64,000 nucleotides of DNA, taken from Pseudomonas baltica (GTDB lineage: Bacteria > Pseudomonadota > Gammaproteobacteria > Pseudomonadales > Pseudomonadaceae). The stretch lies in contig NZ_JACMYH010000001.1 in NCBI RefSeq assembly GCF_014235765.1, positions 682,001-746,000 on the forward strand. Direction: 5' to 3'. The notes under the pieces are model-generated. The model made no database searches, was not told where the DNA came from, and saw nothing but the letters and a program-made list of their open reading frames with translations. This document shows positions 26,396 through 35,900 of this stretch, in pieces. The position numbers and the translations under genes are program-made. How positions within the stretch are numbered: position 1 is the stretch's first letter; each line of letters begins with the position of its first letter.

Positions 26396-28207
26396 TCAGC
26401 GATAACCCCGCGCCTGCAGGTCGAACAGTTCCGCGTAGCGTCCGCGCTGGGCCATCAATTGTTCATGATCGCCGCGCTCCAGCACCCTGCCCTGTTCCAG
26501 CACCACGATATGATCGGCGTTGCGCACGCTCGAAAAGCGATGGGAAATCAACAGCGTCATGCGGCCTTGAGCGTACTCGCGAAAATGCTCGAACACTGCC
26601 GCTTCCGCGCTGGCATCCAGCGCTGCGGTGGGCTCATCGAGTATCAGGATGTCGGCATCGCGGCGCATGTAGGCGCGGGACAGGGCCAACTTCTGCCATT
26701 GCCCGCCGGACAGCTCCTGGCCGCCCGCAAACCAGCGTCCCAACTGCGTGGCATAGCCGTGCTCCAGACCTTCGATGAACGGCTCGGCCGTGCCCTGCAC
26801 CGCTGCCTCGCGCCAGCGCTGCGTGTCGTCGAACGCGCGCGTATCACCGACCCCCAGGTTTTCCCCGACACTGAACTGATAGCGGATGAAATCCTGGAAA
26901 ATCACGCCGATACGCTGACGCAGCGCGTCTTCCTGCCATTCCTGCAGGTCGCTGCCGTCGAGCAGGATGCGCCCCTGGTCCGGACAGTACAGACGCGTCA
27001 GCAGCTTGATCAAAGTGGTCTTGCCCGACCCGTTTTCGCCCACCAGCGCCAGGCTCTTGCCAGGTACCAGGTGCAGGTCGATGCCTTGCAACGTCGCGCG
27101 GCTCGCGCCGGGATAGCTGAAACCCAGCCCTTCGCAGCGCAGGCCATCGCCGGGCTTTACGCCCTGGGTGATATCGCCCTGCGCAGGCTGCACCGGGTAG
27201 GCCAGGTAGTCATACAGGTCGGCCAGGTAGAGGCCGTCCTCATACAAGCCGCCGATCGCCGTGAGGCTGCTGCTCACCGCGCTCTGGCCCTGCTTGAACA
27301 ACACCAGGTACATGGTCATCTGGCCCAGGGTGATATGGCCGTTCACCGTATCGATGACGATCCAGCCGTAGGCCAGGTAGAACGCCGCCGTACCCAGCAG
27401 GCCCAGCACGAAGCCCCAGCCGTCACGGCGCAAGGTCAGCCGGCGGTCCTCGGTATACAGTTTGGTGAAGGTGTCGCGGTAGCGCTGCAGCAACAACGGC
27501 GCAAAACCGAACAGCTTCACCTCTTTGATATAGCCTTCGTGGGAAAGCAACGTTTCGATGTAGTTCTGCCGACGCGTCTCCGGTGCGCGACGACTGAACA
27601 GGCGGAAGGCATCCCCGGAAAAATGCGCTTCGGCAAAGAACACCGGCAACGCGCCGACCACCAGAATCGCCAATGCCCAGGGGGAAAAATGCACCAGCAA
27701 GACGCCGAAGCTGACCAGCGAGATCAGATTCTGCACCAGCCCCAGCGACTTGCTCACCAACGCCAGCGGTCGCGTGGACGCTTCGCGGCGCACCCGTACC
27801 AGTTTGTCGTAGAACTCCGAATCCTCGAATTGCATCAGCGACAGGGTCTGGGCTTTCTCCAGAATCAGGGTATTGACCTTCTGCCCCAGTTGCACCCGCA
27901 GCAGCGCCTGCTGCACGGACAGGCCGCGCTGCGCCGCGGCCAGCAATGCCAGCACGCCGGCTTCCATCAACACGTAGCGCAGCACTGGCCACAGGGGCGC
28001 CGCACCGGTTTGCTGGTGCATCTGCATGGCCGCCACCACCGCATCGACGATGCGCTGGCCCAGCCAGGCGGCCAGTGCCGGCAGGATGCCCGCAGCCAGC
28101 GTGGCCAGCACCAACCCCAGCAACAGGCCGGGCGAGGTCGCCCACACCAACTGCAGGGCGCGCCGGGCCTGGCCCAGAAAAGTCTTGAGGCGGGAGAAGG
28201 CAGGCAT
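26396..28207 (-). CDS. ABC exporter, fused membrane and ATPase domains
   Basis: This is a half-transporter of the MsbA/MdlB type of about 603 residues. The membrane domain (about residues 1-320) has six hydrophobic segments. The ATPase domain has Walker A GENGSGKTT near residue 390, signature LSGGQWQKLALSRA, Walker B ILILDEPTAALD and the switch ISHRF. As a homodimer it would export a lipid, peptide or drug; no substrate can be inferred. The frame is open to 28318. I prefer the ATG at 28207 (MPAFSRLKTFLGQAR), with AAGGA upstream, because the residues before it do not resemble the family; 28219 and 28249 are alternatives. It is divergent from a FUSC protein. Confidence 0.85.
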   Translation of the reverse strand: MPAFSRLKTFLGQARRALQLVWATSPGLLLGLVLATLAAGILPALAAWLGQRIVDAVVAAMQMHQQTGAAPLWPVLRYVLMEAGVLALLAAAQRGLSVQQALLRVQLGQKVNTLILEKAQTLSLMQFEDSEFYDKLVRVRREASTRPLALVSKSLGLVQNLISLVSFGVLLVHFSPWALAILVVGALPVFFAEAHFSGDAFRLFSRRAPETRRQNYIETLLSHEGYIKEVKLFGFAPLLLQRYRDTFTKLYTEDRRLTLRRDGWGFVLGLLGTAAFYLAYGWIVIDTVNGHITLGQMTMYLVLFKQGQSAVSSSLTAIGGLYEDGLYLADLYDYLAYPVQPAQGDITQGVKPGDGLRCEGLGFSYPGASRATLQGIDLHLVPGKSLALVGENGSGKTTLIKLLTRLYCPDQGRILLDGSDLQEWQEDALRQRIGVIFQDFIRYQFSVGENLGVGDTRAFDDTQRWREAAVQGTAEPFIEGLEHGYATQLGRWFAGGQELSGGQWQKLALSRAYMRRDADILILDEPTAALDASAEAAVFEHFREYAQGRMTLLISHRFSSVRNADHIVVLEQGRVLERGDHEQLMAQRGRYAELFDLQARGYR

Positions 28208-28325
28208 CGACGAAAGCATTCCTTGAACGAGATAAATGGCCGCGGCCATGACACAATTTAGGTTCCAGCCCAAAGTCGACAACTGCGTGGCGGACTTATT
28301 CCAGGCACCCATGGTCATTTAACGG

Positions 28326-29399
28326 ATGAATGCATTCAAATCTATCGCCCTACCCGTCTGGTTGCGTCGCGTCCTGCGGCCATTGCTCGATCCCTACCGC
28401 CGTTACCGGCATGCCCGCCTGATCCACGCGGCGCGCATCGTCGCCGCCTTGCTGGTGTCCATCCTGCTGACCAGCGGTTTCAGCCTGCCCCACGGCGAAT
28501 GGGCCTCGGTCACCCTGCTGATCGTCATTGGCGGCCTGCAGCATCACGGCAACATCGGCAAGAAATCGGTCGAACGTGCCTACGGCACGCTCATCGGTGC
28601 CGCGCTCGGGCTGGCGGTGGTGGCCCAGCAAAACTACTTCGAAATGCCCATCGTGACCTACCTGCTGATGTCGGTGGCGTGCGGCTTCTTCGCCTACCAC
28701 GCCATCGGCAAGGGCGGCTATACCGCGCTGCTCTCGGCCATCACCTTGTTCATCGTCGCCGGCCATGGCGATAACCCGATCACCGATGGCCTGTGGCGCA
28801 CCGTGGACATTCTCATCGGTATCGCCCTGGCGCTGGCGTTTTCATTCGCCCTGCCGCTGTATGCGGTGTATTCGTGGCGCTACAACCTGGCCACCGGACT
28901 GCGCGGCTGCGCGACCATCCACAGCCGCATCGTCAGCGGCCAGCCGGTGTCGGCCGACGAGCACTTGAAGCTGATGTCCAAGCTCAACGCGAACATGGTC
29001 CAGTTGCGCTCGCTGCTGCCGTCGGTGTCCAAGGAAGTGAAGATTTCCATGACCGAGCTGGACGCGATCCAAGGCCACTTCCGCATGTGCCTGAGCACCC
29101 TGGAAATCCTAGCCAACCTGCGCCCCAGCGGCACCGACCGCAATGCCATGGCGCAATTGCAGCAGTGCCTGAGCGGTGAACACCGGCATATTCGTCGACA
29201 ACTGGTGGGCATGGCCCGCGCGCTGCGCGACGGTGCCACCGAGCGGCTCGAGCGCAACTATGCCGGCCTCGATGCCGACGCGCCCAATGTGGTGCCCGGT
29301 GAGCTGATCGGCTATCGCCTGTTGACCCTGCAGTTGGTCAACAACCTCGATGGACTGCAGCAACTGCTGGCCAAGACCGCCGGGCGCTGGAAGATCTGA
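28326..29399 (+). CDS. FUSC family membrane protein
   Basis: This 357-residue protein has an N-terminal half of about six membrane segments (residues 35-185) with the fusaric-acid-resistance type block HGEWASVTLLIVIGGLQHHGNIGKKSVERAYGTLIGAALGL, shortened here to its ends HGEWASVT and YGTLIGAALG. The C-terminal half is soluble and helical. FUSC proteins are linked to efflux of aromatic acids, often with an HlyD-type partner and an outer-membrane channel, but none is adjacent. The ribosome site before the ATG at 28326 is weak. It is divergent from the ABC exporter. Confidence 0.82.
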   Translation: MNAFKSIALPVWLRRVLRPLLDPYRRYRHARLIHAARIVAALLVSILLTSGFSLPHGEWASVTLLIVIGGLQHHGNIGKKSVERAYGTLIGAALGLAVVAQQNYFEMPIVTYLLMSVACGFFAYHAIGKGGYTALLSAITLFIVAGHGDNPITDGLWRTVDILIGIALALAFSFALPLYAVYSWRYNLATGLRGCATIHSRIVSGQPVSADEHLKLMSKLNANMVQLRSLLPSVSKEVKISMTELDAIQGHFRMCLSTLEILANLRPSGTDRNAMAQLQQCLSGEHRHIRRQLVGMARALRDGATERLERNYAGLDADAPNVVPGELIGYRLLTLQLVNNLDGLQQLLAKTAGRWKI

Positions 29400-29525
29400 C
29401 CTGGGTTGCCGCCATGGGCAGCACACCGCCACTGGATTGAACTCCGCCGGTGTGGGCCGCCTCAAACCTTGCATGAGGCAAGAGCGATGGCCATTCCGGT
29501 CCATCACGCCGTTTCGAGGTCGTGC

Positions 29526-29831
29526 ATGAACATCGATAAATTGAGTAGTCACGTCAACAATGGCGAGGTCAGCGAAGTGAACCTGGTGTCCATGGAAGGT
29601 GGATCGTACGTGCTGCACGCCATCCTGGAAGGCGTGTCGCAGCCGGTGGCCGATGCCAAGGGTGCGACCCTGCACGTGGCCTCGGTCGAGGAAGCGCGCA
29701 AGGTGCTGTCCGGTGTCGCCGATATCAAGCTGTTTCTGGTGCAGGGCAATGCCCACGATGAAATGATCGGCAACCCCGAAGAAGGCCACCAGGTCATGCG
29801 CGAAGAAATCCCCCTGCGTTCCAGCCTGTAA
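29526..29831 (+). CDS. DUF6482-like small protein
   Basis: This 101-residue soluble protein starts MNIDKLSSHVNNGEVSEVNL and contains YVLHAILEGVSQPVADAKG and a Val/Asp-rich middle. It resembles the small Pseudomonas proteins labelled DUF6482, whose function is unknown. The frame is open further upstream, but the ATG at 29526 with GAGG in front fits the family; an ATG at 29487 (also with GAGG) is the alternative. It lies between the FUSC gene and the glucan synthase in the same direction, and a perfect stem-loop separates it from the latter. Confidence 0.72.
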   Translation: MNIDKLSSHVNNGEVSEVNLVSMEGGSYVLHAILEGVSQPVADAKGATLHVASVEEARKVLSGVADIKLFLVQGNAHDEMIGNPEEGHQVMREEIPLRSSL

Positions 29832-29865
29832 CCCGCTTTTCTCCGCAACGACGGCGAACTGTCCA

Positions 29866-29889
29866 ATGGCACATCCCTGGATGTGCCAT
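29866..29889. other. perfect 11-bp inverted repeat upstream of the glucan synthase
   Basis: ATGGCACATCC and GGATGTGCCAT pair without mismatch around two bases. No T run follows. It lies 35 bases before the start codon of the glucan synthase, so it is either a terminator-like hairpin after the DUF6482 gene or a control element of the large gene. Confidence 0.6.
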
Positions 29890-29923
29890 GCTGCATGGCC
29901 CCTTCGGGTAACGGACAACCGCC

Positions 29924-32900
29924 ATGAACGCGTTTCTGAATACCCCCTTCCGAGCTGCCCTGCGCAGCGATCCCTGGCTTGCCACCGCCCCCGTACGTGA
30001 AGAACTGTTCGGTATCGAACGCCTCGAACAGCATGCCCAGAGCCTGGCTGCTGCGCAGACCGTGAGCGCCCGGCCGCCACGGGTGTTGTCGTTGCAACGT
30101 CGCCTCAAGGACAACGCTCAGGTGCTGCTGGTGGCCTACCGGGCCAGCGCGGCGGCGGTGGCCGATGGAATCGCCGTGGTGCCCGCCGCCCAGTGGCTGC
30201 TGGACAACTACCCTCTGGTCGAAGAGCACGTCCGCGGTGTCCGCGAGGACCTGCCCGCAGGCTATTACCGGCAATTGCCCAAGCTGGCGAGCGGGCCCTT
30301 CGCCGGCTACCCAAGGGTGTTCGGCCTGGCGTGGGCGTTCGTCGCGCATACCGACAGCTTCTTCGATCCAGCGACGCTGCAGCGCTTCATCAACGCCTAT
30401 CAAAAGGTCCAGCCGCTGACCATCGGCGAGTTGTGGGCGGTGGCGATCACCCTGCGGATCGTGCTGATCGAGAACCTGCGACGGCTGACCGATCAGATCA
30501 CCGCCGCTGACCTCGCTCGCCTGGATGCCGAAGCTCTGGCCGATCGCCTGTTCGCTGCCGGCTGTGCGCAAAGTGCGCTGGACGACGACATCCGCAGCCG
30601 CAGCGCCGAGCCGTTGTCGGAACTGTTCGCCGCGCAATTGGCCAAGCGCCTGCGCGACAAGGACCCGATCACCACCCCGGCCCTGGCCTGGCTTGCACAA
30701 CGCCTGCACGAACAGAACAGCAGCGTCGGCCAGGCCGTCAGTCACGCCCAGCAGCGCCAGGGTGCCTCCAACCTCAGTGTGCGCAACGTGATCACCAGCC
30801 TGCGGCAGATTTCGTCACTGGACTGGGCGCAATGGTTCGAAGACGTCAGCCTGGTGGACGCCAGGCTGCGTGCGGGCAGCCGTTTCGCCGCCATGGATTT
30901 CACCACACGCAATCTCTACCGCAGTGCCATCGAACAGTTGGCACGCGGTTCCACCTTTTCCGAACTGCAGATTGCCGAGCAGGCCCTGCAGTTGACCAGC
31001 GCCAGGCCCGAGCAGGAACGCGAAGCCGATCCTGGCCACGTACTGATCGCCGAAGGCCGACCGCTGTTGGAAGCGGCGATAGATTTCCATCCATCGGTCG
31101 GCTTGCGCTGGCTGCGCTGGCAACGGCAGCTAGGCGTTGGCGGCTATGTCGGCCTGCTGCTGGCACTGACCGCCGGGCTGCTGGCCATCCTGGTGGCACT
31201 GCTGCCCGCCGCGCCGGCCCTGTGGCTGACGGCATTGGTGGTGCTGGGCGCGCTGCCCGCCTCACAGCTGGCCAGCGCCCTGCTCAACCGCGCGGTGACC
31301 CGATCCTTCGGCGCCATCGCACTGCCGGGGCTGGACATGCTCGAAGGCGTGCCCAGCCCATGGCGCAGCCTGGTCGCTGTGCCCACCCTGCTGGGCAGCG
31401 AGGCAGATCTGCTGGAAGACATCGAGCAACTGGAAGTGCATTACCTGTCGGGCAACTGTGGCGAGCTGTATTTTGCCTTGCTGGTCGATGGTGGTGACGC
31501 CGCTGAACAGCACAGGGACGACGATCGGACCCTGCTCGAGGCCGGCCATGCGGCCGTGGCCACACTCAATCGGCGGCACGGTCCGGGCGAGGCCGGCGCG
31601 CGATTCATGCTGCTGCACCGCGAGCGCCGCTACAACCCGGCACAGGGATGCTGGATGGGCTGGGAGCGCAAGCGCGGCAAATTGCACGAGCTCAACCGGC
31701 TGCTGCGCGGCGATGCGCACACCAGTTTCGGTGAGCAGACCGTGCCGGCAGACGTGCGTCTGGTGATCACCCTGGACGCCGACACACGTCTGCCCCGCGA
31801 CGCCGCGCAGAGGCTGGTGGGCAAGTTGGCGCACCCGCTCAACCGACCGCGGCTGAGTCGCGACGGACGCAACGTAGTCACCGGCTACGGCATCCTCCAG
31901 CCACGGGTCACGCCGAGCCTGCCGCTCGACGCCGAAGGCTCCCTGTACCAGCGGGTGTTCTCCAGCCCAGGCGGGGTGGACCCCTATGCCGCAGCGGTAT
32001 CGGACGTCTATCAGGACCTGTTCAGCGAGGGGTCCTACACGGGCAAGGGCATCTACGATGTGGATGCCTTCGAGGCCGCCCTGGACGGCCGTGTACCTGA
32101 CGACAGCATGCTCAGCCATGACTTGTTCGAAGGGATTCACGCGCGGGCCGGGCTGGTCAGCGAGATCGAAGTGGTCGAAGCCTTTCCGGCGCGGGTCGAC
32201 GTTGCGATGCGCCGGCAGCACCGTTGGACAAGGGGCGACTGGCAGTTGCTGCCGTGGCTGTTGAAGGCGCAACTGCCGGCACTTGGCCGCTGGAAAATCA
32301 TCGACAACCTGCGTCGTTCGCTAGTGGCGCCGGCCACTTTGGGCGCCCTGCTGGTCGCCTGGTGCCTGCCTGGGCCGGCGGCCTGGATCGCAACTTTCGC
32401 CGTGCTTGCCTGCAGCGCCCTGCCTGCCGTGTTGGCACTGCTCCTGGCCGCGCCGCGCAAGCGCCCGGCGGTACTCTGGCGCAGCCATGGCCAGCGCCTG
32501 ACCCATGACCTGCGCCTGGCCAGTTGGCAGTTCGTGCTCGACCTGGCGTGGTTGCCCGACCAGGCCTGGTCGATGCTCGATGCCATCTTCCGTAGTGTGT
32601 ACCGGGTCTTTCACAGCAAGCGCCTGCTGCTGGAATGGACCACTGCCGCCCAGGCCGGCGCAGCGCCGCGCCCGGGCCTTGGCGCACACGCTCGACGCAT
32701 GGCCCCGGGACTGCTGCTGGCCTTGGCCGGTTGCGCCGTCGCACTGGCCAAGGCGCCTGGCAATGCCGCGCTGATCGTGCCGTTTGCCCTGCTGTGGCTG
32801 ACGGCCCCATTCATCGCACAATGGGTCAGCCGCAGCAGTTCGATCACTCCCTGCGCGCCCGTGAACGCCACGCAGGCACAGGACCTGCGGCTGATTGCCC

Positions 32901-35900
32901 GACGCACCTGGCGCTACTTCGAAACCTTCGTGACGGCCGGTGACAACCACCTGCCGCCCGACAACTTCCAGGAGCAGCCCCACCCGGTGGTTGCCCACCG
33001 CACCTCACCGACCAATATGGGCCTGTACCTGCTGGCGGCCGCCAGTGCGCGGGACTTCGGCTGGGCCGGCACCCGCCAGACCTTGCTGCGCCTGGAGGCG
33101 AGCCTGGCGGTGATGCAGACGCTGGAACGCTTTCGCGGGCATTTCTACAACTGGTACGACACCCAGGATCTGCGCCCGCTGCCGCCGGTGTACGTGTCGG
33201 CGGTCGACAGCGGCAATCTGGCCGGGCATTTGATCGCGTTAGCCAATGCCTGCGAACAGTGGGCCGAGCAAGGTCCGCTGGAGCCATCCTCCGGCCTGCA
33301 CGACACCCTGCTGCTGGTCATTGAAGAACAAGGGCGCAGCCAGCCGCTGACCCAGATACAGGCGCACCTGCAGACCCCGTTCGACCTCGGTCGACAGGCA
33401 GTCGCCAGGCTGTTGGGGGAAATCCCGGCCGACCCTGGTAATGGCGTCTGGCTGCCAGCCTTGAAACAGGCATTCGCGGCTCACCTGGATGACCGCCAAC
33501 TGCACGGCGACACCTCGGCGCGCCTGCGAGCGTTGGCCGATAACGCGCGGCGCATGGCCATGGACATGGAGTTCGGCTTTCTGCTCAACCGCAAGCGGCA
33601 GTTGCTGTCGATCGGCTACCGCGTCGCCGAGCAGCAACTGGACAGCAACTGCTATGACATGCTGGCTTCCGAGGCACGCCTGGCCAGCCTGTTCGCCATT
33701 GCCAAGGGCGATGTCGCTACGCGGCACTGGTTCCGCCTGGGCCGCAGTGCCACACCGTTGGGCAATGGCTCGGCCCTGATCTCTTGGTCCGGGTCGATGT
33801 TCGAGTACCTGATGCCGTCCCTGGTGATGCGCGCCCCCGCCGGCAGCCTGCTGACCCAGACACAACGCCTGGTGGTGGAGCGTCAACAGGCCTACGGCAA
33901 GTCGCTGGGCATCCCGTGGGGGATTTCCGAATCGGCCTACAATGCGCGCGATCTGGAATTCACCTATCAATACTCCAACTTCGGCGTGCCCGGCCTCGGG
34001 CTCAAGCGTGGGCTAGCCGACGACCAGGTCATCGCACCCTATGCCACGGCATTGGCAGCGATGGTCGACGCTCCCGGCGCCTGGGCCAATTTCGCCACTC
34101 TGCGGGCATTGGGCGCGCTCGGCCAGTACGGTTTCTACGAAGCGGTCGACTACACCCCGACACGCTTGCCCGAGGACACTTCGCAGGCAATCGTGTGCAA
34201 CTACATGGCTCACCACCAGGGCATGACAGTGGTGGCCATCGCCAACGTGCTGCTCGACGGTGCCATGCGCGAGCGCTTTCACCGCGAACCGATGATCCAG
34301 GCCAGCGAGCTGTTGTTGCAGGAGCGCATGCCCGCCAATGTCGCAGCCCTGCAAGCCGCTGCCGAACACGGCCATAACGTCGCCGCAGAGACGCTGGAAG
34401 GTCGCACCCAGCGCGCCCTCGATGGCCTGCCGGTGGCAGCGCCGATCACCCATCTGCTCTCCAACGGGCGCTATTGCGTGATGTTGACCGGCCTCGGTAC
34501 TGGCTACAGTCGCTGGCGCGATCTGGCCGTGACGCGCTGGCGCGAAGATCCGGTACTGGACCCGTGGGGCTCGTTCGTGTTCGTGCGTGATCTGGATCGG
34601 GACACCCTGTGGTCCGCTGCCGACACCCGTGCGCACGGTTGCCTGGGCGAGGTCACGTTTGCCGAGGACCATGCCCAGTTCATCAGCCACCGCGACGGTT
34701 TGACCAGTACATTGACCGTGCTGGTGTCGGGCGAGGACGACAGCGAAGTGCGCTCACTCACCTTGACCAATCGCAGCGAGCGGACCCGCTCCGTGGAGCT
34801 GACCACCTACAGCGAACTGGTACTGGGCGCCGCTTCGGCCGACAGCGCTCACCCGGCCTTTGCCAAGTTGTTCGTGGTTACCGAGTACCTGCCTGAATAT
34901 GCCGCGTTGGTGGCTACCCGGCGGCCGCGCAGCAGCGAGGAGCCGCAGGTCTGGGCCGCTCACTTCGCAGTACTCGACACGCCGCTGGACGGCCCGGTGC
35001 AGTACGAAAGTGACCGCGCCGCCTTTCTCGGCCGCGAGCACACCTTGCTCCAGGCCAGCGCCCTGAAGTCCGGCGCAACACTGTCCAACAGCGTCGGCAC
35101 GGTGCTCGACCCGCTGTTCGCCCTGCGTCACTGCCTCAGCATCGCTCCAGGCCAGAGCGTGGACATCGCCTTCTGGACCGTGGTGGCCGACAGCCGCGAA
35201 GCGCTGCTGGGCCTGATCGACAAGCACCATGAGCACAGCGCCTACGAGCGCGCCAAGACCCTGGCCTGGACCCAGGCACAGGTGCAACTGCGCCATCTGG
35301 ATATCGACGCCGAGGCGGCAGCCGACTTCCAGCGCTTGAGCGCGTCCCTGTTGTACGCTGACGCTCAATGGCGCGCACCAGCGCTGAGCATCCTGCGCGG
35401 TGCAGGCAGCCAGGCCGGCCTGTGGCCAATGGGCATCTCGGGTGACCTGCCCATCGTACTGCTGCAGATCGACGACATCGAAGATCTGCCGCAAGTGCGC
35501 GAACTGCTGCTGGCCCACGAATACTGGCGAATGAAGCGCCTGAGCGTGGACCTGGTGATCCTCAACGAGCGTGACGCCAGCTATCAGCAGGACCTGCAGA
35601 TTGCCGTGGAAACCGCAGTGCGCAGCAGTCAATCGCGACCCGGACCCAGCGCGGTATTGAGCCGCGGCGCGGTTTACACGCTGCGGGCCGACCTGTTGCC
35701 GGGCGATGCGCGCAGCCTGTTGCTGGCAACCGCGCGGCTGGTGCTGCGCGCCCACAGCGGCGACATCCACGCGCAAATCGGTCTGCGTCCGCCTCATGTC
35801 TTACCTGAAGGCGAAGCGCAGTGGCCACAGCGGGCGACCAGCGCTGCGAGTACTGCAGGCGCCCCCGAGGTGGCCGAGGAAGTGCTGGAGTGCTTCAACG

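Noticed and set aside
26459..28261. 600-codon frame on the plus strand
   Set aside because: Antisense to the ABC exporter, which has Walker and signature motifs.
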